Source: Verrucomicrobiota bacterium
Lineage (GTDB): Bacteria > Verrucomicrobiota > Verrucomicrobiia > Verrucomicrobiales > Verrucomicrobiaceae
Assembly (NCBI GenBank): GCA_025360015.1
Contig: JANYCZ010000068.1
Coordinates: 1-64,000, forward strand
Length of the DNA: 64,000 nt
Direction of reading: 5' to 3'
A program made the translations under genes and the position numbers. Below the pieces are notes generated by a model that searched no databases, was not told the origin of the DNA, and worked only from the letters and a program-made list of their open reading frames with translations. Positions 8,455-18,138 of the stretch are shown in pieces (position 1 is the stretch's first letter; every line of letters starts with the position of its first letter).

Positions 8455-9816
8455 ATGCTCACTCTTTCTGGCAAATCCCACGGCAAGTTCTGCGACGGCG
8501 TCTCGCGTCGCGACTTCCTGCGCATCGGCGGTCTCGCCATGGGCGGGCTGTCCCTGCCGGAACTGCTGAAGGCCGAGGCGGAGGCACGCACGGGCCGCAG
8601 CTTCAAATCCGTAATCATGATCTACATGTGCGGCGCGCCGCCGCACCAGGACATGTACGATTTGAAGATGGACGCGCCGCTGGAAATCCGCGGCCCCTAC
8701 AAGCCCATCAAGACCGCTGTGCCCGGCATCCAAATCTCCGAGCACGCCCCGCGTCTGGCCAAGATCATGGACAAGCTGGTGCCGATCCGCAGCATGTACG
8801 GCTCGCCGAATGGCGCGCACGACAGCTTCATCTGCTACACCGGCAAGCCGCCGCCTGCGAATGGTGGCGGCGCCCCCGTGGGACGCCTTTCCGATCCGCC
8901 CTCCTTTGGCTCCGTCGTTTCCCGGCTCAAAGGCCAGGCAGATCCTGCCATGCCAGCCTTCATCGGCCTCGCCCCGAAGGCCGGTCATCCGCCCTACGGC
9001 TCGCCGGGGCATCCAGGCTTCTGTGGTAATGCGCATGCCGCCTTCCGCCCAAACGGCGCGGGCATGGAAGATCTCCAGCTCAACGGCATCACGCTCGACC
9101 GCCTCGAAGACCGCCGTTCGCTGCTCACCGGCTTTGACAAATTCCGCCGCGAAATCGACTCCAGCGGCCTCGTCGGCAGCATGGACGCCTTCAATCAGCA
9201 GGCGCTGAATGTGCTGACCTCCAGCAAGCTGCTTACCGCGCTCGATTTAAACAAGGAGAGCGTCAAGACCCGCGAACGCTACGGCAAAGGCGATCCCAAA
9301 AGCTACGGCGACGGCGCTCCGATGAATCTCGAGCACTTCCTGCTCGCCCGCCGTCTGGTGGAGGCCGGCGCACGCGTGGTCACGCTGAATTTTGGCCGCT
9401 GGGACTTCCACGACAACAACTACCCGCAGCTCCTTCGGCACATGCCGCTCTTCGATCAAGGCATGAGCGCCCTCGTCGAAGATCTGCATGAGCGTGGGCT
9501 CGACAAAGACGTGGCCGTCGTCGCCTGGGGCGAGTTTGGCCGCACACCCTTTATGAACAAAGAAGGCGGTCGTGACCACTGGCCGCGCGTCGGTGGCGCC
9601 CTTCTCGCGGGTGGTGCATTTCGCACCGGCCAGGTCATCGGTGCCACCGATAAGCTCGGCGGCGAACCGACCGAGCGCCCCGTGCATTTCGGCGAAGTCT
9701 TCGCCTCGCTCTACAAGCATATGGGCATCGACACCGTGAAGACCACGCTCAACGATTTGACCGGTCGTCCGCAGTATCTTGTCGATGGCTGGCAGCCGAT
9801 GCCTGAGCTGATTTGA
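8455..9816 (+). CDS. Tat-exported DUF1501 protein
   Basis: This 453-residue protein begins with a twin-arginine signal (SRRDFLRIGGLAMGG, residues 17-31). The DUF1501 core follows, with MYMCGAPPHQDMYD-type N-terminal and WGEFGRTPFMNKEGGRDHWP C-terminal signatures. DUF1501 proteins have an alkaline-phosphatase/sulfatase-like fold. They occur in large numbers in Planctomycetes and Verrucomicrobia next to DUF1549/DUF1553 cytochromes, and their biochemical role is not established. Here it heads the group at 8455-13807, which holds a second DUF1501 protein and one DUF1549/DUF1553 partner. Confidence 0.93.
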   Translation: MLTLSGKSHGKFCDGVSRRDFLRIGGLAMGGLSLPELLKAEAEARTGRSFKSVIMIYMCGAPPHQDMYDLKMDAPLEIRGPYKPIKTAVPGIQISEHAPRLAKIMDKLVPIRSMYGSPNGAHDSFICYTGKPPPANGGGAPVGRLSDPPSFGSVVSRLKGQADPAMPAFIGLAPKAGHPPYGSPGHPGFCGNAHAAFRPNGAGMEDLQLNGITLDRLEDRRSLLTGFDKFRREIDSSGLVGSMDAFNQQALNVLTSSKLLTALDLNKESVKTRERYGKGDPKSYGDGAPMNLEHFLLARRLVEAGARVVTLNFGRWDFHDNNYPQLLRHMPLFDQGMSALVEDLHERGLDKDVAVVAWGEFGRTPFMNKEGGRDHWPRVGGALLAGGAFRTGQVIGATDKLGGEPTERPVHFGEVFASLYKHMGIDTVKTTLNDLTGRPQYLVDGWQPMPELI

Positions 9817-9863
9817 GGCGGAACGTGGCTTGCCCGTGCCGCCTTCAGGCAGTATAAAGGCTC

Positions 9864-10046
9864 ATGTACCCGATCAAAACCACCATCCCTGAAGGGCTGG
9901 TACTCAAAGAAGGTGATGAAGCCGATCTGCGAGTGGTGATCCAGGATGGCGCGATTGTGGTCACCAAAATACTGCGGCTCAAGTCTGGCGCAGATTCAGC
10001 TGCTGCCGACTACAAGGTCAAGCTGGGTGCCTGGAATCGGAAATAG
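9864..10046 (+). CDS. Small conserved-looking hypothetical protein
   Basis: This 60-residue frame lies between two DUF1501 genes, 47 bases after the first. The product alternates acidic and hydrophobic residues (EGLVLKEGDEADLRVVIQDGAIVVTKILRL), which suggests a small beta-barrel or AbrB-like fold. No family is recognised. It has neither signal peptide nor cysteine. A TATAAAG-like element lies 11 bases before the ATG. Its location between exported proteins is odd for a small cytoplasmic protein. It could be a fortuitous frame. Confidence 0.5.
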   Translation: MYPIKTTIPEGLVLKEGDEADLRVVIQDGAIVVTKILRLKSGADSAAADYKVKLGAWNRK

Positions 10047-10091
10047 GCCTGTTGGAAAGGCTTGGCGACAGCGGGCGTATGTAAAAGACGC

Positions 10092-11531
10092 ATGTCATGG
10101 CCGCATCCAGCACATCCCGTTTCCCGCCGTGAAGTGATTCAGGCGGGCACGGTGGGTTTGCTGGGTCTCGGCATGAATCACCTCAGCGCCTTGCAGGCGA
10201 TGACGGCGGCCACGCAGCCGCCGCGTGCGAAGTCCGTCATCTACATCTTCCTCTCCGGCGGACTTGCGCAGCATGAAAGCTTCGACATGAAGCCGGACGC
10301 CCCCATGGAGATTCGTGGCGAGTTCAAGCCCATCCGCACGCGCACACCGGGCCTGCACATCTGCGAGCACCTGCCCAATCTCGCACGCATCTCGGAAAAG
10401 TGGTCGCTAGTACGTTCGCTTACGCATGGCAGCGCTGATCACTCACTGGGCCATCACATCATGCTCACTGGCCGCAGTGATGCGCCGCTGGGTTTTGATC
10501 CATCAAAGCCGAAAAAGTCCGACCATCCAAGCATGGCCGCTCTCGCCACTGCACTGCTGCCAAAACGCAAAGACAACCTGCCGCCCGCCATCGTATTGCC
10601 AGACAAGCTCGTGCATCGCGAAGGCCGCACGCTCGCCGGGCAGTTCGCCGGCACCCTCGGCGCGCAGCATGATCCCTGGTTTCTGGAGATGTCGCCCTAC
10701 CACCCGAAGCACTACGGCGCGTTTCCAAAATACCTGTTCCATCATGAGCGCGGCTTTGAAACCGACCCGTCCCTGCTCTTCCAGGCTCCGCATCTCTCAT
10801 TGCCGCAGGGGCTCACGATGGATCGTGTGATGGATCGCATCTCATTGCGCAATGCCTTGGAGCAGCAGACGGATGATCTCACCGCGCTCGCTGGCGATGA
10901 AGCCTTTGATTCCACCCGCCAGGCGGCCATCGGCCTGCTGAGCAATCGCAAGGTGCATGACGCCTTCAGCTTGGAGAAGGTCGATCCCAAGATGCTCGAC
11001 CGCTACGGCCGCCACAGCTTCGGCTGGTCGCTGCTCATGGCCCGCAGACTCGTGCAAAGCGGGGTTCGCATGGTGCAGGTGAACCTCGGCAATAACGAGA
11101 CCTGGGACACGCATCAGGCCGCATGGGGCAATCTCAAAAATTACCTCCTTCCGCCGATGGACCAGGCTGTGAGCGCCCTGCTCGAAGATCTCGACGCCAG
11201 CGGTCAGCTGGATGAAACGCTCATCGTCATGGGCGGCGAATTTGGCCGCACGCCGAAAATTAAGAGCATCTCCGCAACTGCGTTGCCAGGCCGTGACCAC
11301 TGGGGTAACGCGCAAAGCCTCCTCATCGCCGGTGGTGGCATCAAAGGCGGCCGCGTCATTGGTGCCACCGACAAGCAGGGCGGCTACCCCGCCCGCGACG
11401 CACAGACTCCCGAAAATCTCGCCGCCACGATTTACGAAGCGTTAGGCCTCCCCCGGGAAACTCTCTGGAAAGACTTCACCGGCCGCCCGCACACGCTGTA
11501 CATGGGCTCACCGATTGGTGGCCTGGTTTAA
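10092..11531 (+). CDS. Tat-exported DUF1501 protein
   Basis: This 479-residue second DUF1501 protein has the twin-arginine signal SRREVIQAGTVGLLGLG and the domain signatures FLSGGLAQHESFDMKPDAP and GGEFGRTPKIKS...GRDHWG. The ATG at 10092 starts ten codons before the twin arginines. An in-frame TTG at 10062 gives a longer, less likely N-terminus. It is clearly paralogous to the protein at 8455 but diverged, with a longer middle region. It precedes the DUF1549/DUF1553 gene by 77 bases, the normal partner arrangement in these bacteria. Confidence 0.92.
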   Translation: MSWPHPAHPVSRREVIQAGTVGLLGLGMNHLSALQAMTAATQPPRAKSVIYIFLSGGLAQHESFDMKPDAPMEIRGEFKPIRTRTPGLHICEHLPNLARISEKWSLVRSLTHGSADHSLGHHIMLTGRSDAPLGFDPSKPKKSDHPSMAALATALLPKRKDNLPPAIVLPDKLVHREGRTLAGQFAGTLGAQHDPWFLEMSPYHPKHYGAFPKYLFHHERGFETDPSLLFQAPHLSLPQGLTMDRVMDRISLRNALEQQTDDLTALAGDEAFDSTRQAAIGLLSNRKVHDAFSLEKVDPKMLDRYGRHSFGWSLLMARRLVQSGVRMVQVNLGNNETWDTHQAAWGNLKNYLLPPMDQAVSALLEDLDASGQLDETLIVMGGEFGRTPKIKSISATALPGRDHWGNAQSLLIAGGGIKGGRVIGATDKQGGYPARDAQTPENLAATIYEALGLPRETLWKDFTGRPHTLYMGSPIGGLV

Positions 11532-11608
11532 TCATTCGTCATTGGATCGCCTCATACTTGCCTTCGTACGACAAAACCGGCCCTTCTCCCGCGTAGGTTC
11601 TCCCCAGC

Positions 11609-13807
11609 ATGAATCTGCCACGCTTCACCCTCATCGCCGCGTTGTCTGCTGCCGCACCTTGTTTCGCGGCGGAGGCCCTGCGTCCGCTGAATTTTGCGAA
11701 TGACATCGTGCCCATCCTCACCAAGGGCGGTTGCAATGGAGGCGGCTGCCATGGCAAATCGGGCGGGCAGAACGGTTTCAAGCTCTCGCTGCTCGGCTTT
11801 GAGCCGCAGGAAGACTATGAGCATATTGTCAAAGAAGCGCGCGGACGCCGCGTGTTTCCAGCGGCGGCGGAGCAGAGCCTTCTGCTGACTAAAGGCACCG
11901 CCCAGCTCCCGCACGGCGGCGGCAAGAAGCTCGATCCCAACGCCGAGGACTACGCCGACTTGGCGCGCTGGATTCGCGAAGGCATGCCCTATGGTAAGGA
12001 CACCGATCCCAAGATGGCGAGCATCAGCGTCGAGCCAGCAAAGCTCACCATGCCGCTCAAAGCCGCGCAGCAGCTCAAGGTCACCGCGCACTACACCGAC
12101 GGCAGCACTCGTGACGTCACCAAACGTGCGCTGTATGAAGCCAACGAGAAAGCGATGGCCGAAACGAGTGAAACCGGCCGCGTGCAGCTCTTTGATCTTC
12201 CTGGCGATGTGGCCGTGATGGTCCGCTATCAGGGCAAGGTGTCCACTTTCCGCGCCACCGTACCACTGGGGGCTCCGGTGGACAAACTGCCTGCATCGCG
12301 TGGTTTTGTGGATAATCTCGTTTTCGCGAAATTGAAAACCATCGGCGTGCCACCGTCTGACATCGCTGACGACAGCACCTTCATCCGCCGTGTCACCCTC
12401 GATATCACCGGACGCCTGCCCACCGCGGTGGAGATGAAGGACTTCATGGTTTCCAAAGAGGCCGCCAAGCGCAGCATACTCATCGACCGCCTGCTCGACA
12501 GCCCGGACTACGCCGAGTACTTCGCCAACAAGTGGAACGCCCTCCTGCGCAACCAGCGCACGCAGCCCATGTATGCCCGGGGCAGTTATCTCTTCTACTC
12601 GTGGATTCGCGACAGCATCGCCGACAACAAACCTTACGATCAGTTCGTCCGCGAAGTCGTCTCCGCCTCCGGTGATCTCGATCAAAATCCTCCCGTTGCC
12701 TGGTATCGTCAGGTCAAAGAAATGAAGCAGCAGATGGAGGACGTCGCGCAGCTCTTCCTCGGCACCCGCATGCAGTGCGCGCAGTGCCACCATCACCCCT
12801 TCGAGAAGTGGAGCCAGCAGGACTACTACGGCTTCGCCGCCTTCTTCAGCAACGTCAGCCGCAAGCCCTCAACCTTTACCAATGAGGAAATGATCTTCAG
12901 CAAACGTGGCGTCGCGCAGACCACGAACATTCGCACGAAGGCAGTCGTCACGCCCACCAGCCTCGGTGGTCAGGCCTTGAAGTTGAAGCCCGAGCAGGAC
13001 CCACGGCAGGCCCTCGCCGAATGGATGAGCCAGAAGGAAAATCCCTTCTTTGCCCACACACTCGTGAATCGCTACTGGAAGCACTTCTTCAATCGCGGCC
13101 TCGTCGAACCCGAAGACGACATGCGCGAGACCAATCCGCCGGTGAATCCCGAGCTGCTCAGCGCCCTCGCAGCCGACTTCGTGAAGAACCGCTACGATCT
13201 GAAAAAACTCATCCGCACCATCACCAACTCCACCACCTACCAGCTCAGCGCCATTCCAAACGCGTACAACGCCAAGGACCGCCAGAACTTCAGCCGCTAC
13301 TATCCGAAGCGCCTCAACGCCGAAGTCCTCTACGACTCCGTCAATACGTTGCTCGATGTGGAAACCACCTTCGCCGGTCAGGCCCCCGGCACCCGCGCCG
13401 TCGCCCTGCCGGACAACAGCTACAATCAAAGCACCTACTTCCTCAGCGTCTTCGGCCGCCCCGACTCCTCCAGCGCCTGCGAGTGCGAACGCACACAGGA
13501 GGCCAGCCTTGCGCAGAGTCTGCACCTGCTGAACGCCGCCGAAATCCAGACGCAGCTTTCACGTGGCAATGGCCGTGCCGACACCCTCACCAAGGACGCG
13601 CGCCCCGACGACGACAAGATCGCCGACCTCTATCACATCGCCCTCAGTCGCGACCCCAACCCCGCCGAAGTCAAATTCGCCCACACCCATCTCGACAAGA
13701 AGATCACCGGCAAGACCGGCGATGAAGCCTTCAAAGGCAAAAAAGAAGCTTACGAGGACATCCTCTGGGCGCTGCTGAACACGAAGGAGTTTTTGTTCAA
13801 TCACTAA
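11609..13807 (+). CDS. PSCyt1-like / Big2 / DUF1549 / DUF1553 protein
   Basis: This 732-residue exported protein has a signal peptide at 1-20. A cytochrome-like N-terminal motif CNGGGCH (Cys42, Cys47, His48; CX4CH rather than CXXCH) follows. An Ig-like Big2 module (EPAKLTMPLKAAQQLKVTA.YTDGSTRDVT) occupies about 135-230. DUF1549 begins at FVDNLVFAKL and contains a second heme-type motif CAQCH followed by HHPFEKW. DUF1553 forms the C-terminal third (NPFFAHTLVNRYWKHFFNRG, ITNSTTYQLS). The family is typical of Planctomycetes and Verrucomicrobia and is usually encoded beside DUF1501. Its activity is unknown, with electron transfer linked to polysaccharide breakdown often proposed. Confidence 0.92.
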   Translation: MNLPRFTLIAALSAAAPCFAAEALRPLNFANDIVPILTKGGCNGGGCHGKSGGQNGFKLSLLGFEPQEDYEHIVKEARGRRVFPAAAEQSLLLTKGTAQLPHGGGKKLDPNAEDYADLARWIREGMPYGKDTDPKMASISVEPAKLTMPLKAAQQLKVTAHYTDGSTRDVTKRALYEANEKAMAETSETGRVQLFDLPGDVAVMVRYQGKVSTFRATVPLGAPVDKLPASRGFVDNLVFAKLKTIGVPPSDIADDSTFIRRVTLDITGRLPTAVEMKDFMVSKEAAKRSILIDRLLDSPDYAEYFANKWNALLRNQRTQPMYARGSYLFYSWIRDSIADNKPYDQFVREVVSASGDLDQNPPVAWYRQVKEMKQQMEDVAQLFLGTRMQCAQCHHHPFEKWSQQDYYGFAAFFSNVSRKPSTFTNEEMIFSKRGVAQTTNIRTKAVVTPTSLGGQALKLKPEQDPRQALAEWMSQKENPFFAHTLVNRYWKHFFNRGLVEPEDDMRETNPPVNPELLSALAADFVKNRYDLKKLIRTITNSTTYQLSAIPNAYNAKDRQNFSRYYPKRLNAEVLYDSVNTLLDVETTFAGQAPGTRAVALPDNSYNQSTYFLSVFGRPDSSSACECERTQEASLAQSLHLLNAAEIQTQLSRGNGRADTLTKDARPDDDKIADLYHIALSRDPNPAEVKFAHTHLDKKITGKTGDEAFKGKKEAYEDILWALLNTKEFLFNH

Positions 13808-13819
13808 GCGCCTGCCAAC

Positions 13820-15832
13820 ATGCCTCGTCTCAGTCTTCAGTTTGCCATGCTTCTGGCCTTTGCTGCGTCAGCATTCTCCCAGGCTACCTTCCCGTCTCCG
13901 ACGCTGACATCGATTTCACCTCTCGGCGCCAAGCCCGGAACCACCCTAGAACTCACCCTGCGTGGCTCTGATCTCGAAGGTCCGCAGTCGGTCCTGCTCA
14001 GCGATCGCGCCATCCCGATCAAGAGCCTCAAGCCAAACCTCTTCAGCATCACGCTGCCCGCAGATCTGAAGCCCGCGCTTTACGATCTTCGTTTCGTCGG
14101 CCGTTTCGGTGTCTCCAATCCACGGGTGTTTGAAATCAGCACGCTCGATTCCATCACCTCTTCAGGGTCAAACGCCAAACCCGACAAGGCTCTCAAAGTG
14201 GCGCTCGACTCCGTCATTCAGGGCTCCTTCAAATCCAATTCACCGCATTGGTTCGCCATTGATTTGAAAAAGGGGCAGCAACTCAGCGCCACCTTCGACG
14301 GCCAGAGATTTGACACCCGCACCGAAATGCTCGGCGCATTGAGCGCACCCACCGGTCGCGAACTTGCCCGCATGCGCGCGGGTATCATCACTTTCACGGC
14401 TCCATCTGACGCTCGCTACCGGCTGCGTTTCAATGAACTCATGTATCGCAGTGGGGATGACTATGGCTTCCGCATCACGCTCTCGTCCGCAGCACCTCCG
14501 GCTCCACGCACCGTCAGGCTGGCGGACGTGCGTCTCATCCAGATCGGCCAGACCGTTCAGGATTGCTTTCTTCCTCAGGGCCTTTCACAGGCCTTTGATC
14601 TTCCCTTCAAAGCAGGAGATCAGTTCATCCTCGAAGTTCATTCCCATCAGCTCGGCCATTCTACCGATCCGCATCTCATCATCGAAAATCTAAAGCCCGA
14701 CGGCAAGCTCACACCGCAGGCCGAAGTCGCCGACGCACCTGCTATCACGCCTGTGCCGGACATCAGCATCCCCAGTCGCGATCCCTGCTATCCCTACGTG
14801 GCAAAAGAGGATGGTGTTTTCCGCATCACGGTCAGCGACAACTTCGCAACCACTCAGCCCTATGAACTGCGCATCGTTAAAGAGACCCCCAGGCCCGCGC
14901 CCCTCATCGCCGTCAATGCCATCCTTCCCGGTGCCAAGGTGAAGGGCGCGGAGATTGGCAGTGCCAACGTCCCGCGCGGAGGCATTGCCGCGCTCGAAAT
15001 CATCGCACCCAATCGCAACGCCCTGAGCGAACCCATTGAACTCAAAGCCGGCAAGCTTCCCGCAGGCGTCATCTGCCTCGGCGGCTTCATCGGCAAAGGC
15101 CAGTCACTGGGCTACATCGCCTTTCAGGCCAGCGCCGATGCCCCACCCGGAGTCTGCATTCTCAGCGATATTCCGCAGAGCCGTTTCGTGAGTTTTGGAG
15201 TCATTGAAGCCACCAAGGACAACATCCTTTACCGCACCACCGGCTCGCCCGCTCTGGGGGTCAGCGCACAATCCTCCCCCGCTTTCGTGCAGACAGAGAA
15301 AACCGACATCTTCGAAGTCGCCGCCGACTCCAAATTGGAAATCGCCCTCAAAGTCACCCGCCACGCCGACTTCGCCGAGGCCCTCAAACTCAAAGCCCTC
15401 GGCCTCATCGACGCTGCTAAAGCCCCCGAAGCCGACATCCCCGCCAAAGCCACCGCAGGCAAATTCACACTGGATGTAAAAGCCCTCAAACTCGCCCCGG
15501 GAGATTACGGCTTAATTCTGCAGGGCCCCGCAAAGATGAAAATCCGCCGCGATGTCGAAGAACTCACCGCTGCCGAGTCTGACGCCAAAAAATCCACGGA
15601 AGCTCAGGCCGCCGCCAAGAAGCAGCTCGAAACCGCCAATGCCGACACCACGCCGAAAAAATCCGAACTCGTCAAACTCGCCACCGCCGCCCTCAAGACG
15701 GCTGACACTACCAAAGCCACCGCCGACGAACTGGTCAAAGACCTCGCCGCGAAGTCTCCCGCCAAAGAAGCCACCTTCATCGTCTATTCCAATCCCATCC
15801 GCATCCGCGTGAAGGAGGCCGCCAAAAAATGA
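13820..15832 (+). CDS. Exported PPC-like multidomain protein
   Basis: This 670-residue protein has a signal peptide at about 1-20. An IPT/Ig-like segment (ISPLGAKPGTTLELTLRGSDLEGPQ) leads. Two beta domains resembling bacterial pre-peptidase C-terminal (PPC) modules follow (HWFAIDLKKGQQLSATFDGQ near 155, and a second near 255-350). The C-terminal 90 residues are an Ala/Lys-rich coiled coil. No catalytic motif is seen, so a binding or scaffold role is more likely. It starts 12 bases after the DUF1549/DUF1553 gene and overlaps the next gene by four bases, so it is almost certainly co-transcribed with both. Confidence 0.75.
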   Translation: MPRLSLQFAMLLAFAASAFSQATFPSPTLTSISPLGAKPGTTLELTLRGSDLEGPQSVLLSDRAIPIKSLKPNLFSITLPADLKPALYDLRFVGRFGVSNPRVFEISTLDSITSSGSNAKPDKALKVALDSVIQGSFKSNSPHWFAIDLKKGQQLSATFDGQRFDTRTEMLGALSAPTGRELARMRAGIITFTAPSDARYRLRFNELMYRSGDDYGFRITLSSAAPPAPRTVRLADVRLIQIGQTVQDCFLPQGLSQAFDLPFKAGDQFILEVHSHQLGHSTDPHLIIENLKPDGKLTPQAEVADAPAITPVPDISIPSRDPCYPYVAKEDGVFRITVSDNFATTQPYELRIVKETPRPAPLIAVNAILPGAKVKGAEIGSANVPRGGIAALEIIAPNRNALSEPIELKAGKLPAGVICLGGFIGKGQSLGYIAFQASADAPPGVCILSDIPQSRFVSFGVIEATKDNILYRTTGSPALGVSAQSSPAFVQTEKTDIFEVAADSKLEIALKVTRHADFAEALKLKALGLIDAAKAPEADIPAKATAGKFTLDVKALKLAPGDYGLILQGPAKMKIRRDVEELTAAESDAKKSTEAQAAAKKQLETANADTTPKKSELVKLATAALKTADTTKATADELVKDLAAKSPAKEATFIVYSNPIRIRVKEAAKK

Positions 15833-18045
15833 AAGTCCTCCTCCCATTCGTCATTGCTTCGCTTCGCTCACCCATCCTGGGCTGCATACTCTTCACGATG
15901 CTGGCTGTCTCGCTCTGCTCGGCCCTACATTCGTCGTTCGTCATGGCTGCATCGCCAGCTCCCATCGACTACGACCAGCAAGTCCGTCCTTTCTTAAAAG
16001 ACAACTGCATCGCCTGCCATAACAAGACCACGACCAAGGGAGGCCTTAACATGGAAACTCCCGAACTCATGGCAAAGGGCGGCGAGAGCGACAAAGGCAT
16101 CATTCCTGGCAAAGGGGCGGACAGTGTCATGTATCAGGCCGCGGCGCATACCTGGGACTCCGAGATGCCGCCGAAGGGTAACAAAGTCGGTGCAGTTAAC
16201 CTCACCCCCCCGCAGCTCGCGCTCTTCAAAGCGTGGATCGATCAAGGCGCGAAAGCTTCGCCCAAAAAAGTGCAGGTCATCGCCTGGGAGCCACTGCCAG
16301 CGGGCTTGCAGTCCATCTATGCAATCGCCGTTGCACCCTTGGGTGAGTTTGCAGCAGCGGCCCGGGCAAATCAGATCAGCATCTATCATCTGCCCACGCA
16401 GAGTCTCGTCACCAAGCTCACGGATGAAGCCCTGCTCAAATCCGGCCTCTACAAGCAGCCCGGTGTCGCCCATCGCGATCTCGTGCAGTCTCTGGCCTTC
16501 AGCCCGGACGGCACACGTCTTGCCAGCGGCAGTTTTCGTGAGGTGAAACTGTGGAAACGCAACGCCCCTCCAGTTCCCATCTTCGCACCTTCCTCCAAAT
16601 TCACCGCAGTACAGGAGGCGGACTGCTCGATCAAACTGACCGAAACTGCGGGCGGCAAGCTCATTGCCCACATCAAGTCCGACCTTGTGTCGGAGCAAGG
16701 TTTTGCGCAGCAGAACCTCACCGCCGTGCGTGCGGCGCTGGAAGTAACCTATCAGACTGAAGCCATTAAAAAAGCCGAGACCGATGCCACCGAGCAGACC
16801 AATCGTTTGAAGAAAGCCAACGAACTCGCCGAGCTTGCCAAAAAGGCGCTCGAAGATAAAAAGAAGGACATCAAGCCCAAGGAAGAGGCCAAAGCCGCTG
16901 CGGAGAAGAGTGCGAAGGAAATCGCCGATCAAGTCGCCAAGGTTTCGAAAGACAAGCCTGACGAAGCCTCGAACAAGAAAAGCACCGAAGCTCAAGAAAG
17001 AGCCACGAAGGCAGCGGCGGATCTCAAGCTTGCTCAGGAAGCTTCCACCCGTGCCGAATCTGCGATCATCGACACGGTGAATGAGATCAAACTCGTCACC
17101 GAAAATGAAAAGAAGGCCAAACAATCTGTCTTGGATGCCAAGGCACGTCTCGAAGTGGTGAAAAAGGCGGCGGAGAAAGCGAGCGCGGATCGTGACCTCA
17201 TCGCCAAAACACTCACGACCGGACTCAAGAAAGCCAAAGCACTCCAGTTCTCCGCGAATGGTCTAGAACTCATCGCCGAGCAGGACAGCGGCCCGCCGCT
17301 CGCCTGGAGCACCGTGAATGGCAAGCCCATCGCCCCTGGCAGCACGAGTGCGACGTGGACTTTCGAGCGCACCTTTGGCAGCGGCGATGGCAGGTCGCAG
17401 ATCACCGACCGCGCCAACAGTCTCGCCTTCAGTCCCGATGGCAAAACACTCGCCATCGGCAGCGGCGAGCCCTCCCGCAGCGGTGACATCACCCTCTGGG
17501 ACATGGCCACGGGAAAGCTGACTGCGAACTACGCCGAGCGCCACCTCGACAGCGTCTTCGCGCTCGACTTTTCACCCGATGGCAAGCTCCTCGCTTCCGG
17601 CGGCGCGGACAAAGCGGTGCGCATCACCGACTTGAGCACCGGCAAAGTCGTGAAGGTCTTCGAAGGCCACACGCATCACGTGCTCGGCGTTTCATGGCGG
17701 GCCGATGGCCGCCTGCTCGCCAGCAGCGGCGCGGACAACGTCGTCAAAGTCTGGGACTGGATCACCGGTGACCGCCGCAAAAGTGTCGATGGCTGGGACA
17801 AGGAAGTCACCGGTATTCACTACCTCGGTGCCGCCGATCAGATCGCCACCAGCGCTGGCGACAACAAGCTCCGCCTAATCACCAGCGACGGTGCTGAAGT
17901 GAAACAACTCGCCGGTGCCACCGCCTTCCTCCAATCTCTCGCTACCACCAGGTCTGGCGATGTCGTTCTCGGTGGCGATCAAGACGGCAACCTCCGTGAA
18001 TGGGACGTCGCCACGGCAAAGGAAATTGCTGTCTTCAAGCCATGA
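15829..18045 (+). CDS. PSCyt1 cytochrome / WD40 protein with coiled-coil insert
   Basis: This 738-residue protein starts in an ATGA overlap with the gene before it. After an unusually long signal region (residues 1-43) comes a planctomycete cytochrome C domain with CIACH (Cys60, Cys63, His64) and distal MPPKGNKV. WD40-like blades begin near 160 (LAFSPDGTRLASGSFREVKLW). They are interrupted by about 150 residues of Lys/Ala/Glu-rich coiled coil (roughly 290-440), then resume with several clear blades (ALDFSPDGKLLASGGADKAV). The protein is periplasmic. It probably couples a heme domain to a propeller docking surface within the DUF1501/DUF1549 operon. The signal-peptide codons contain the CATTCGTCATTG-type short repeat. 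Confidence 0.85.
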   Translation: MKVLLPFVIASLRSPILGCILFTMLAVSLCSALHSSFVMAASPAPIDYDQQVRPFLKDNCIACHNKTTTKGGLNMETPELMAKGGESDKGIIPGKGADSVMYQAAAHTWDSEMPPKGNKVGAVNLTPPQLALFKAWIDQGAKASPKKVQVIAWEPLPAGLQSIYAIAVAPLGEFAAAARANQISIYHLPTQSLVTKLTDEALLKSGLYKQPGVAHRDLVQSLAFSPDGTRLASGSFREVKLWKRNAPPVPIFAPSSKFTAVQEADCSIKLTETAGGKLIAHIKSDLVSEQGFAQQNLTAVRAALEVTYQTEAIKKAETDATEQTNRLKKANELAELAKKALEDKKKDIKPKEEAKAAAEKSAKEIADQVAKVSKDKPDEASNKKSTEAQERATKAAADLKLAQEASTRAESAIIDTVNEIKLVTENEKKAKQSVLDAKARLEVVKKAAEKASADRDLIAKTLTTGLKKAKALQFSANGLELIAEQDSGPPLAWSTVNGKPIAPGSTSATWTFERTFGSGDGRSQITDRANSLAFSPDGKTLAIGSGEPSRSGDITLWDMATGKLTANYAERHLDSVFALDFSPDGKLLASGGADKAVRITDLSTGKVVKVFEGHTHHVLGVSWRADGRLLASSGADNVVKVWDWITGDRRKSVDGWDKEVTGIHYLGAADQIATSAGDNKLRLITSDGAEVKQLAGATAFLQSLATTRSGDVVLGGDQDGNLREWDVATAKEIAVFKP

Positions 18046-18138
18046 GGCTCATTCAGAGCGCGGAGTGAAGCAGAGAGAAAGGATGCGGGCAGCGCTCCGT
18101 TTGCTTGCTGTATTCATTTTCACATCCCACCAACCACC

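Noticed and set aside
11552-12796. 414-codon minus-strand frame opposite the Big2/DUF1549 gene
   Set aside because: It is an antisense shadow with no motif, and the plus-strand gene is well supported.
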